Origin: UBA10133 sp964348455
GTDB taxonomy: Bacteria; Patescibacteriota; Microgenomatia; UBA1400; MFAQ01
Direction of reading: 5' to 3'
DNA length: 12,832 nucleotides
Assembly: GCA_964348455.1 (NCBI GenBank)
Contig: CAYGCQ010000031.1
Span: forward strand, 1-12,832
The notes under the pieces were generated by a model. That model made no database searches and was not told the DNA's origin. It saw nothing but the letters and a program-made list of their open reading frames with translations. Shown one piece after another: positions 1-6,967 of this stretch; positions within the stretch are counted from its first letter, which is position 1, and each line of letters opens with the position of its first letter. The position numbers were made by a program, and so were the translations under genes.

Positions 1-67
1 CTATCAATCCAACAAAAACCCCCGCAATAGATAAAATAAAAAACAAAAATACCAATCTAGATTTCAT
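1..67 (-). CDS. N-terminus of an exported protein, cut by the window edge
   Basis: The reverse strand from the ATG at 65-67 reads without a stop to base 1 and gives MKSRLVFLFFILSIAGVFVG and then LI. This is a short basic N-terminus followed by about 18 hydrophobic residues, which is a signal peptide or N-terminal membrane anchor. It lies 54 bases downstream of the stop of the membrane protein at 122-1171, on the same strand, so the two could be co-transcribed. No clear Shine-Dalgarno site precedes the ATG, as with its AT-rich neighbour. The rest of the protein is outside the window, so no function can be given. A chance ORF of 22 codons is possible, but the signal-like start and the position argue for a gene. 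Confidence 0.5.
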   Translation of the reverse strand, partial: MKSRLVFLFFILSIAGVFVGLI

Positions 68-121
68 AACCACATATTTAGTATCCCACAAACACCATGA
101 CAAACCAAGATTAATTTGTTT

Positions 122-1171
122 TTACTTGACAATTACTGCTGATCCGTAAGGACCATTTATCCCGGAAATCGAGACTGCCAAGCCAGTCTTACTATTCCAA
201 TAATAAGCCGGTACCCCTCTCGCCGAGACAGGAACCCTTGACCCCGAAGGCACTTTATTTGTATACCACACCTCAATTACATCTCCAGCTTTAACCACCC
301 TACGCACATCTATAGAATCCAACAGCTTACCGTCAGCGTCACTCAGATTTACGACGGCAAAGTGGTAATCTATACCGGAAAACGGTTCATTCGAATATAT
401 TTGAGGGTCGGAATTAAAAGGATACCCGCCTCCAATACTCACCACATGGTTTGGATCGGCACTATCCACAATTCCCAAGTACTGATTACCCATCTCCAAT
501 TGCTCTAGAAATTGTTGTTCTTCAACATTAAATACCAAAGCTGGATACTCCCCAACTATTGGCAACTCACTCGAATTTCCCGAGCCGATTCCTGTTCGTC
601 CAGCCAAGATTAACGTCGTCATTATAGCCACGGCTGTCACCGGCACAATCAGTCTACCGGGTAGTCCTACTTGCCATTTTTTTTGCACTTGCTTCTGGAC
701 CTGAAGCAAAGATTTTTCAGTATCACCCCTTTCACTTATTATTTCCTTCTTCATTTCTTCAAGATATTTTAAACGGGTTTGTATTTCGCCATCCAAAGTC
801 GGAAAAACCTCAGATGCCATTTCTGAAACAATCTCCAATTTTGCCAAAGCCAATCCAACACTCAGTAATTTACTTGATCTGGAACAATTTTCCGACAGGT
901 CTTTGGCGGGTTTTGTTATCCCGGGAACAATTTTTGTCTTTTTCTTACCATCTTCTATTTCCACTATCCCGCATACACCGGACATTTTTTCGATATCCTC
1001 TTCAATTAGTCCCATCCAAGCATCGATATTTATTGAAAAATCCAAACCCTGTGACTCTAGATAGGCAATTTTGGGACTCGTCATATCAAAGTTCAGTATC
1101 ATGGCGGATTTTAAATCGTTCACAAAACCTCTATACCCGGAAATATCCTCTCGTCTTTCTTTTTCGATCAT
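122..1171 (-). CDS. Single-pass membrane protein with an uncharacterised outer domain
   Basis: This 349-aa protein has three parts. Residues 1-170 are hydrophilic, probably cytoplasmic, with a likely coiled coil at about 128-166. Residues 173-191 form one hydrophobic helix. Residues 195-349 would lie outside the cell. The outer part (about 228-337) is clearly homologous to the small secreted protein at 1473-1913. The shared motifs are VVSIGGGYP (243-251), an SG-x-D-Y-H-F-AVV stretch (265-274) and PAYYWN-x-x-TGL (321-331). I do not recognise the domain or the cytoplasmic part. The start is the ATG at 1169-1171. It overlaps the stop of a small upstream ORF as ATGA and has no Shine-Dalgarno site, so translation is probably coupled. 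The topology suggests an outer sensor or adhesin joined to a cytoplasmic coiled coil, but that is inference. Confidence 0.85.
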   Translation of the reverse strand: MIEKERREDISGYRGFVNDLKSAMILNFDMTSPKIAYLESQGLDFSINIDAWMGLIEEDIEKMSGVCGIVEIEDGKKKTKIVPGITKPAKDLSENCSRSSKLLSVGLALAKLEIVSEMASEVFPTLDGEIQTRLKYLEEMKKEIISERGDTEKSLLQVQKQVQKKWQVGLPGRLIVPVTAVAIMTTLILAGRTGIGSGNSSELPIVGEYPALVFNVEEQQFLEQLEMGNQYLGIVDSADPNHVVSIGGGYPFNSDPQIYSNEPFSGIDYHFAVVNLSDADGKLLDSIDVRRVVKAGDVIEVWYTNKVPSGSRVPVSARGVPAYYWNSKTGLAVSISGINGPYGSAVIVK

Positions 1172-1356
1172 TTTTTATAAAAAAATAACTTAATTGCTGC
1201 TAATGGTTTATGGTCAAAAACACAGAGAAAAATCGGCCTTAAAAGCCCAATAAATACTCCAACAGAATCTAATATTTTTGAAAATTTCCCGATAAAATCA
1301 CTCTCGCCTTCTACCTGGCGACCAAAACTAACCTTAATTGTCCAGGCAAGTTTCAT
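1168..1356 (-). CDS. Small ORF (62 aa) coupled to the membrane protein gene
   Basis: The 62-codon ORF starts at the ATG at 1354-1356, and its TGA overlaps the ATG of the downstream gene (ATGA at 1168-1171). A good sigma70-type promoter (1372-1400) ends 15 bases before the ATG, which would give a leader of about 8 bases. The product is basic with one hydrophobic stretch (about VGVFIGLLRPIFLCVF) and may associate with the membrane. I recognise no family. An in-frame TTG at 1360-1362 could add two residues. Promoter position and start-stop overlap favour a real gene or a leader peptide that couples translation. Short length and lack of a Shine-Dalgarno site keep confidence moderate. Confidence 0.45.
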   Translation of the reverse strand: MKLAWTIKVSFGRQVEGESDFIGKFSKILDSVGVFIGLLRPIFLCVFDHKPLAAIKLFFYKK

Positions 1357-1371
1357 AACCAATCTAGGTAG

Positions 1372-1400
1372 ATAGTATCAATTACCAAGCTCAGAGTCAA
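1372..1400 (-). promoter_or_regulatory. Sigma70-type promoter for the 1168-1356 and 122-1171 genes
   Basis: The minus strand reads TTGACT (1395-1400), a 17-base spacer, then TACTAT (1372-1377). Both hexamers match the consensus at 5 of 6 positions. It lies between the terminator at 1432-1459 and the small ORF, as expected for the promoter of the two-gene unit. Confidence 0.65.
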
Positions 1401-1431
1401 ATAAAATGTAAACCATTAGTTTTCTTATATT

Positions 1432-1459
1432 AAAAAAGACCCTCTCTCGAAGGTCTTTT
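1432..1459 (-). terminator. Rho-independent terminator of the 146-aa secreted protein gene
   Basis: An 8-bp stem pairs 1434-1441 with 1452-1459 around a 10-base loop. On the minus strand it runs into six T residues (1437-1432). It starts 14 bases after the stop codon of the gene at 1473-1913. Confidence 0.75.
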
Positions 1460-1472
1460 CTTCTGCCACTTG

Positions 1473-1913
1473 TCAATCTCCAGCGGTCACCGTGACCACC
1501 AGGCCTGTGACCGGGTTCCAATAATTCGCCGGTTGCCCGGAAGGCGAAACGGGGGTTCCCGAAACAGTGGCCGGATTGACGTACCATGCTTTCACGGTAT
1601 CGCCAGCTACCACGACGTCTCGCAGGTCCACCTCATCCAGCGTTTTAAAATGAGAGTCCCGGAGGAATACCACCGCGTAGTGGAACTCGGTTCCGGCGAA
1701 GCCAGTCTCCGAGTAGAGTTCGGGGTCAGTGGTCATCGGGTAACCACCACCGATACTAACCACCCGATCAGCATCCGAGCTCTCTACGATGCCGATGAAC
1801 TGGTTGTTCTCGACCAAACTCTGAGCATTAGGCATCGTCGCTTCAGCAAACTGCATGTTCGCCGCAAACAAGACGCTTGCCACTAGTAGGATCACAAACA
1901 TCGTTCTTTTCAT
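1473..1913 (-). CDS. Small secreted protein, stand-alone copy of the outer domain
   Basis: This 146-aa protein opens with a signal peptide (KR, then VILLVASVLFAANM, with a likely cut near AEA-T at 24-26). Residues 37-143 match the outer domain of the membrane protein at 122-1171 along their whole length; roughly half of the aligned positions are identical by eye. VVSIGGGYP (51-59), FAG-x-E-F-H-Y-AVV (72-82) and PANYWN-x-x-TGL (128-138) are conserved, and no cysteine remains in the mature protein. The ATG at 1911-1913 has an AGGAG seven bases upstream, a strong promoter (1991-2019) and its own terminator, so this is a single-gene unit. Its base composition is visibly more GC-rich than that of the membrane paralogue, which suggests strong expression or a different origin. 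Function is unknown. It could be a soluble partner or decoy of the membrane form (speculation). Confidence 0.88.
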   Translation of the reverse strand: MKRTMFVILLVASVLFAANMQFAEATMPNAQSLVENNQFIGIVESSDADRVVSIGGGYPMTTDPELYSETGFAGTEFHYAVVFLRDSHFKTLDEVDLRDVVVAGDTVKAWYVNPATVSGTPVSPSGQPANYWNPVTGLVVTVTAGD

Positions 1914-1990
1914 TAGATTCTCCTTTTCCTTGCCCCCTAGTTGAGGACTCAGATATATTTCACATATTGGTTTAAAGAACTTAGGATCAA

Positions 1991-2019
1991 ATCATATCAC
2001 ATTTCACCCAGAATGTCAA
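1991..2019 (-). promoter_or_regulatory. Strong sigma70-type promoter for the 146-aa secreted protein
   Basis: The minus strand has TTGACA (2014-2019), 17 bases, then TATGAT (1991-1996), preceded by TGTGA. Predicted transcription starts about 70 bases before the ATG. A weak inverted repeat (ACATT / AATGT) spans the spacer. The TGTGATAT segment recurs in two other promoters of this window. Confidence 0.8.
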
Positions 2020-2055
2020 TCTATAGGCCCGAATGATGCCTCTCAACTCAAAATA

Positions 2056-2234
2056 AAATGACGTCCTCCCCGCACAGACTCCGCTTCGCTTCGCATTGTA
2101 CGGGGTTTCCTGACTGTATTTCATTTCATGCTACCAGCATATCATCGCCTTCGGCGACGACATGCTCTTCCCATTCATCCCCGCACAAGGTTTGAGTACA
2201 AACCCTTGTACGGGGTTTCCTGGGTACAAAAAAG
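2056..2234 (-). repeat. 179-bp structured repeat, copy A (inverted partner of 8666-8844)
   Basis: Read on the minus strand, this segment matches 8666-8844 on the plus strand over 179 bases with two substitutions (at 2168 and 2091) and no gaps. The match begins in the T-tract of the terminator at 2228-2255 and ends at CATTT, after which the flanks diverge. It contains two related hairpins that begin CAGGAAACCCCGTACAA and end TGTGCGGGG, around a central 14-bp hairpin. There is no ORF that looks coding. It behaves like a non-autonomous mobile or REP/BIME-like element inserted behind a terminator. Confidence 0.9.
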
Positions 2235-2255
2235 GGCTCCCTTGCGAGAGCCCTT
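2228..2255 (-). terminator. Rho-independent terminator of the 289-aa membrane protein gene
   Basis: The stem pairs 2232-2239 with 2248-2255 around an eight-base loop, followed on the minus strand by six T residues (2233-2228). It lies 26 bases after the stop codon. The T-tract is also the first part of repeat copy A. Confidence 0.88.
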
Positions 2256-2281
2256 AACCATCACGAACATTTCAAACTCAA

Positions 2282-3151
2282 CTACGGCACAGCTTGATAG
2301 CTGTGCTCACCGAACCACCCCCCCGAGTACCTCGAGTCCAGATACACCGGACTCAAAGGAGATCCAATAAGCTCGGCGTTGACCATCTGGATCATCACCT
2401 TGACTGTTACCAGCTCCTCCTCGGCCAAGACTGTGTAACAGCCTCCAATTTTCTCGGAGAGCTGGTCCTCGGTCGGATCGACCAAGACCCAATAGGTCAC
2501 CACCCTCCCCTTCTTTTCTTGCACGGTCTGTCTCAGGAGACAGACACGGGAGTGGTTTTCAGGCACTGCGGGTAGGTTCCCAAGGTTTTCTTGGTAGTAC
2601 TGCCCTGTCAGCTCAGGATCAGCCTCGGGTAGACTGTCACCCTTCGGCAGCACCGCCATCACCGGCGGGATCTCCGTCACCTTAGTCAAGTCGGGATCTC
2701 CGACTTGCCAGGCACAGGTCTTAAATTTCCCCGTTTTGGTGAGAACATCCCATCTCTGAGGGTTCCGGTAACATTCTCCGGCAATTTCAATTGCCGGAAC
2801 GTTGTGTGTCCAGAACCATTTGGACTCATCCACAATGGCCGGATTCACTGTATCCACAACTTCGGTCAAAACAGCCGTTTCCGGGGACAGGGACTCTGGC
2901 GTCGACCCCAAAGGAGTCTCCGCAACCACCGCTGTGTTAGTCATCTGAACCTGCATAGGTTCATCTGCCATCTGCGACTGAAAGGTGGGCGTAATTACTA
3001 TCACCACTTTATTTTCACTCACAGGCGCGGTGTTGAAATACAGCCACCCCAACCCCCCAGCGAGAACTGCCAGGAGGGTAAAAAGAAATGTTCGAATAAT
3101 CTGCCGAGCACTCGGCTTCGCTCTCTGAATCGAGCTTAATTTATTTGCCAT
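2282..3151 (-). CDS. Membrane-anchored exported protein with a Cys-containing outer domain
   Basis: This 289-aa protein has a basic N-terminus and one hydrophobic helix (about 19-38). A low-complexity Thr/Pro/Glu/Val linker (about 45-110) leads to an outer domain (about 113-289) with four cysteines (127, 146, 204, 238), which could form two disulfides. I recognise no family. The ATG at 3149-3151 follows a very strong Shine-Dalgarno site (GAGGAGGAT), a near-consensus promoter (3237-3265) lies upstream and a terminator downstream, so it is a well-expressed single-gene unit. Like the genes at 1473-1913 and 7647-8624 it is GC-richer than the large gene next to it. Its 3' side carries repeat copy A, just as the gene at 7647-8624 carries copy B. 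A surface or envelope role is inferred from topology only. Confidence 0.85.
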   Translation of the reverse strand: MANKLSSIQRAKPSARQIIRTFLFTLLAVLAGGLGWLYFNTAPVSENKVVIVITPTFQSQMADEPMQVQMTNTAVVAETPLGSTPESLSPETAVLTEVVDTVNPAIVDESKWFWTHNVPAIEIAGECYRNPQRWDVLTKTGKFKTCAWQVGDPDLTKVTEIPPVMAVLPKGDSLPEADPELTGQYYQENLGNLPAVPENHSRVCLLRQTVQEKKGRVVTYWVLVDPTEDQLSEKIGGCYTVLAEEELVTVKVMIQMVNAELIGSPLSPVYLDSRYSGGWFGEHSYQAVP

Positions 3152-3236
3152 TTTATCCTCCTCAGGATCTGAATATGAATTTTTAAGGAATTATTAGCCT
3201 CCGAACAAAGAAACATGAAGCTAACTTATGTCCTGT

Positions 3237-3265
3237 AATATATCACAAAATGCCCATTTTGTCAA
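3237..3265 (-). promoter_or_regulatory. Strong promoter with an inverted repeat in its spacer
   Basis: The minus strand has TTGACA (3260-3265), a 17-base spacer and TATATT (3237-3242). The spacer and -35 end hold an inverted repeat, ACAAAATG-GG-CATTTTGT, with 8-bp perfect arms, followed by GA. The -35 box lies only two bases past the stop codon of the 835-aa gene, so transcription from upstream would run into it. The palindrome could be an operator, but the same layout recurs at 9298-9326 and partly elsewhere. Confidence 0.8.
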
Positions 3266-3267
3266 GT

Positions 3268-5775
3268 CTATCGTGCCTGCAAAGCTTGAAGGGCTTCGAC
3301 TGATACAGCACCGCAAGTATCATAAAAGCTCTCCTGCTCATCCAGCATCCCAGCAATGGTCAGAAGCTGCATACCCTCAAAGCAGTCCAGCACGTCTTCA
3401 CCATTATCCATATTTCTTATTTGCTCCAGAACATTAGCTACCAAAAGGCAGTTGGAAAGCAGATGTTCAGGAGTGCTCACATGTCTTTCTACCCTTCTTG
3501 CCTCAGTCATCATGCTCAGCACTCTATTTGCATTCAGAGTCATTTTTTCCTCATCAATCTTCACCCCCCGACCAAGCACCATAGCTACCCTCAAAATTGA
3601 CGGCTTCATCACTTCAGGAACAGACATCCGAAACTTATCCAATCTTGGGGCCGTCAAACGAACTCTGTCGTTATATATAACTGATAATTTTTTTCCCACC
3701 CACGCTTCTATCGTGGCTTTTGCTACTGCAAATCGAGACTCTTCCTTCGCTGGAGCTTGGGCCGAAACAAAAGCAGAAACTCTAGCCAGTACGTCTCCCT
3801 TAAAATCTCTTCTCTCTCCCAAACCATTGTCTGAGTTTTGAGCCTCAGCCAAAGATGCCTTATAAAGCTCCTTGTTACCAATGAAAGCTATTACCTCTGA
3901 TAATCTTCGTATCGGTGCATTAGACTGTTTAATAGCAGTTAAGACAGACGTAAACAGCCAAGTTTGTCCAAAAACTTCTTTGATAAGTTTGTAAGATGAC
4001 TTAACTTCATCCACCAGATTCTTTGGTTTAGTTTCAAATACTTTTACATTTGTATTCTTCCTTTTTCTTTCCGAATAAGTTCGAATATCAAGCTGCTGGT
4101 CCTCATCAAAGGCTTTAAACATCAAAAGCTCCAATCTGGACTCCTTATCTCTAGGCACCTTACATGCAGTTGAAGGACCGTAGAATTGACGAGTCATCAA
4201 GCTAAAAAATTTCTTATCAGTCATTTTTGAGTTCGCTAGTTGATACAGAATGTACCCCACCGCCTTATCATCCAGTTCCGGATCTTTTCCTGACTCTTGA
4301 TCTCTCTTTATCATTGCCCTAAGCTCAGCATCCAATGGCTTCCACCATTTTTCATTCATGGAATTCACCAGGTTCATCACTTTTTCATGGACTTCTGGGT
4401 TAAGCTCATTTCCAATATTAATATCGGAAAGCTTAAGCGAGTTCACCATCTTAAACAAATCATCGTCATCCACATACTTCTCTCTACTTTTAGACCTGCG
4501 AATCTTTTTCTGAATTATAGACAGGTTAATGTCCTTCAAATAAGCAGTTAATGTCGGCGGGTTCCACTCTATTTCCAGTCCTCTTTCTTTGTGTTTTGTT
4601 GCTCCCACAGCTTCCGCGATACTTAATGCCCAGTCCATTCCGGGATCTCCGTCTATCGATGCATGCCCAAACCCTACTAACATTTGATCGTTCAAATTAT
4701 TGTAATGAATATGCATCATTGTCTGCCCGGATCTACTATGCAAAAACAATGGAGAGTCGGGGTTGGGAAATCCTCCAAGAGAAATTCCAATTAGAGGACC
4801 GTTCTCATTCAGATCAGGTATCTCACCTGGAGTAATCCAGTTTCTGGGGACTTCACCGGCTACAAGCTCCGATGATATTGAAAGTTTTTGCAGTTCTTCT
4901 GAGCTCATCGAAAGTAGTTCTGTAGCCGAAATGTCTGTATATTCCACACCTAAACCCTCTTCAGTTTCTCGAAAAACCCTTATAGGCATCTTCTCAAGAG
5001 ATTCGTAATCTTTGTAAATGCACTTGCCTTCCATAAATTTAAAAAGCGGAGAAAACACAAATCTACCTTCTGACTTTGGAGTAGCCAATCCCCCATAAGG
5101 ATCGTTTCCGTATTCTCCTTGCCATGGTAGCGTTCCCATTCTTGATTTCTTATCAAATTCAGCCGCATCAATCTCATACCGCATCCTTATCGAAGCATCG
5201 GGAGGATTAGCCATTTTCGGAAGTGTTTTTGTAGCATATTTTTTCTGCACTTCGGCAATCTCGATTATTGCCTGAAAAACCGCTCTCTGAACTTCCAGTG
5301 CTCCTCCGGATACGGTTTTTACATCAGGATCAATTTTCACTTCCCAAAACCCACCCACACTCACCAAACTACTCAATCTATCAAAAAACTCCAACTTACT
5401 CTGATCAGACATGTCATTATTCCAACCTTCTCTCGGATCACGCTCTCCTTTTAAGTAAAGCATCGCATCAATCAACTCAAAAATAATTTTGGCTCTTTTA
5501 GACTCAGGATCAACACCGTTTAACTCACAATAAGTATTACCCAATGCATTCACCACAGTCGTGTGTCTTTCTCCGCTTACGTCCAAATTACTATCAACCA
5601 AATCCAATATCCCCCCAATTCCAGTAGCACCGGTAGGATCCAATTTTTCTATTTCAGACAAGTGCCTCCGAAAAAATCTCACAGCTGCTCTCTGGCTCTT
5701 TTTATCTACCTCGATTTTTTCAGCCTCCAAAGCCTTAACTTCTTCTATTTTTTTATTGTATGTCACTACTTCCAT
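3268..5775 (-). CDS. Large cytoplasmic protein of unknown family (835 aa)
   Basis: This is one uninterrupted frame of 835 codons with no signal peptide and no membrane helix. The N-terminus is charged and probably helical (about 5-45). A mixed region follows with Gly/Pro-rich stretches (212-232, 325-345) and the motif M-H-I-H-Y-N-N (354-360). A basic patch (IQKKIRRSKSREK, 421-433) sits beside an acidic DDDD (436-439), and the C-terminal third looks helical. I recognise no catalytic signature (no Walker, SAM, nuclease or kinase motif) and cannot name it. The start is the ATG at 5773-5775, with at best a weak AAGAAG before it. It diverges from the lipoprotein gene at 5905. Composition is AT-rich, like the genes at 122-1171 and 12271-12789 and unlike the GC-richer gene downstream. 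No terminator is visible at its end; the next promoter follows directly. Confidence 0.85.
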   Translation of the reverse strand: MEVVTYNKKIEEVKALEAEKIEVDKKSQRAAVRFFRRHLSEIEKLDPTGATGIGGILDLVDSNLDVSGERHTTVVNALGNTYCELNGVDPESKRAKIIFELIDAMLYLKGERDPREGWNNDMSDQSKLEFFDRLSSLVSVGGFWEVKIDPDVKTVSGGALEVQRAVFQAIIEIAEVQKKYATKTLPKMANPPDASIRMRYEIDAAEFDKKSRMGTLPWQGEYGNDPYGGLATPKSEGRFVFSPLFKFMEGKCIYKDYESLEKMPIRVFRETEEGLGVEYTDISATELLSMSSEELQKLSISSELVAGEVPRNWITPGEIPDLNENGPLIGISLGGFPNPDSPLFLHSRSGQTMMHIHYNNLNDQMLVGFGHASIDGDPGMDWALSIAEAVGATKHKERGLEIEWNPPTLTAYLKDINLSIIQKKIRRSKSREKYVDDDDLFKMVNSLKLSDINIGNELNPEVHEKVMNLVNSMNEKWWKPLDAELRAMIKRDQESGKDPELDDKAVGYILYQLANSKMTDKKFFSLMTRQFYGPSTACKVPRDKESRLELLMFKAFDEDQQLDIRTYSERKRKNTNVKVFETKPKNLVDEVKSSYKLIKEVFGQTWLFTSVLTAIKQSNAPIRRLSEVIAFIGNKELYKASLAEAQNSDNGLGERRDFKGDVLARVSAFVSAQAPAKEESRFAVAKATIEAWVGKKLSVIYNDRVRLTAPRLDKFRMSVPEVMKPSILRVAMVLGRGVKIDEEKMTLNANRVLSMMTEARRVERHVSTPEHLLSNCLLVANVLEQIRNMDNGEDVLDCFEGMQLLTIAGMLDEQESFYDTCGAVSVEALQALQAR

Positions 5776-5904
5776 AACTTCTTTTTAGTTTATCAGTTAC
5801 CCATAATTAAGACTACAAAAACATCCCAATAAATAAGCCTTTTGAGGTAGAATTAGCCCATTCGCACCCTAAAAAATTGAAGTTAGCTCTCACGGAGGAC
5901 AAAA

Positions 5905-6855
5905 GTGAAGAAGTGTGCCCTTCATCTACTCTGTTTCTGTTTTATCTTATTTGCTTGTTTGCCGACGACATCTACTCCGACCCAAATCTCTAATCAATCA
6001 ACACCGACCCTGACCCCAACAGCTATTCCAACCAGAACACAAACCCCAACGAAGACGCTCACGGCCACACCGACTCCCCTTAAATACATTTCACATCTAG
6101 ACATTTTCTTTGCCAACCAGAAAATCTTCGAAGAGCTTTACTTGGCCCACGGCCTTCACGGTGTCTATATCCACGAGATTGGCAGCCCAGACTTTATTGA
6201 GTTTGGTCGGGATCTTCAGCTTCATGGTGCTTCCACCATCAAGATACCTATCGCTGTTGCGGTGCTCATAGTCGCAGAAAAAAACGGTTGGAACCTCGAC
6301 ACCTACATCCCTCCCGATCAAAGCTTAACCCTAGCCGAATTGATAGAGAAAATGATTGTTATGCACGATGGGTGGTCTACCAACCACCTAATAAACTTTA
6401 TCAATGACCAAGGTTACAGGTTCGATGATGAGCTCGAAAAAATGGGTTTCGTTGGTTTTAACATCAACCACAGACTCACTACAGCCTCAGCTCTTGGCAA
6501 CCTTTTGGAACGTTTAAGTGCAGACACTTTAGGTCTACAACACAATCAATTTATCCTTGACTTGATGGCTATGGACTCGGCTCTTGACACTCGGACATTT
6601 CCCTGGGCTATAAACGACACTCTCCCCGGATCCTACGCGAACATGTTGGGTGCCATCTACAACTACGATATACAGGTCACAGATATGGGCCTTATCAAGT
6701 ATGTAGCCGCCGACTGCGGTCTCTGGACCACTCCGGATGGACATCGATTTGTAGTGGTTCTTATCGGCAACTACGGCTCAGAGTCGGACTTCCTGCTTAG
6801 CAACGGCTTTATTCACCAAATAGTAACCATCCTCTCCGATTTGGTTTCCAACTAA
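5905..6855 (+). CDS. Lipoprotein with a class A beta-lactamase-like serine hydrolase fold
   Basis: This 316-aa protein starts at a GTG five bases after a GGAGGA site (5894-5899). Residues 1-18 form a lipoprotein signal with lipobox L-F-A-C (Cys18). A Thr/Pro-rich linker follows (about 20-58), then a domain (61-316) of the beta-lactamase/transpeptidase-like fold. Visible signs are S-T-I-K (110-113; nucleophile Ser and Lys of the SxxK motif), S-T-N (158-160; SxN motif) and H-R-L-T-T (189-193) where class A enzymes have their R-x-TT stretch. The third motif, K-[ST]-G, is not seen; A-D-C-G (269-272) occupies that place. I also find no clear omega-loop Glu. It is therefore more likely a cell-wall hydrolase relative or a binding protein than a resistance enzyme. 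A terminator follows, so it is a single-gene unit. No convincing promoter is seen in 5776-5904. Confidence 0.88.
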   Translation: MKKCALHLLCFCFILFACLPTTSTPTQISNQSTPTLTPTAIPTRTQTPTKTLTATPTPLKYISHLDIFFANQKIFEELYLAHGLHGVYIHEIGSPDFIEFGRDLQLHGASTIKIPIAVAVLIVAEKNGWNLDTYIPPDQSLTLAELIEKMIVMHDGWSTNHLINFINDQGYRFDDELEKMGFVGFNINHRLTTASALGNLLERLSADTLGLQHNQFILDLMAMDSALDTRTFPWAINDTLPGSYANMLGAIYNYDIQVTDMGLIKYVAADCGLWTTPDGHRFVVVLIGNYGSESDFLLSNGFIHQIVTILSDLVSN

Positions 6856-6864
6856 ATTCAAACT

Positions 6865-6885
6865 CCCCGCTCAGGCGGGGTTTTT
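6865..6885 (+). terminator. Rho-independent terminator of the beta-lactamase-like gene
   Basis: CCCCGC (6865-6870) pairs with GCGGGG (6875-6880) across a TCAG loop, followed by five T residues. It starts nine bases after the stop codon. Confidence 0.9.
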
Positions 6886-6931
6886 CCTTGCTTATGCCCA
6901 AACCAAACCCTCACCAAAACACCCCATATAC

Positions 6932-6960
6932 TTGCAATTTGTACTTTTATGTGTTACACT
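6932..6960 (+). promoter_or_regulatory. Promoter placing transcription start at the ATG of 6968
   Basis: TTGCAA (6932-6937), 17 bases, TACACT (6955-6960), with TGTG just before the -10. Only seven bases separate the -10 from the ATG, so the predicted transcript begins at or one base before the start codon. This is a leaderless arrangement. Confidence 0.65.
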
Positions 6961-6967
6961 ACCCGAT

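Noticed and set aside
1470..1886. 138-codon open frame antisense to the secreted protein gene
   Set aside because: It is a shadow of the 146-aa gene, which has a promoter, a Shine-Dalgarno site, a signal peptide and a paralogue.
2128..2370. Open frame through repeat copy A and its terminator
   Set aside because: It runs through a non-coding hairpin-rich repeat, a terminator and the antisense of a real gene, and has no ribosome site.
3356..3841. 161-codon open frame antisense to the 835-aa gene
   Set aside because: It lies wholly opposite a long intact frame and has no supporting start signal.
5776..5904. Promoters for the divergent genes at 5775 and 5905
   Set aside because: Candidates such as TAGAAT (5848-5853) or TTGTAG with TGATAA on the minus strand lack an acceptable partner hexamer, so none is called.
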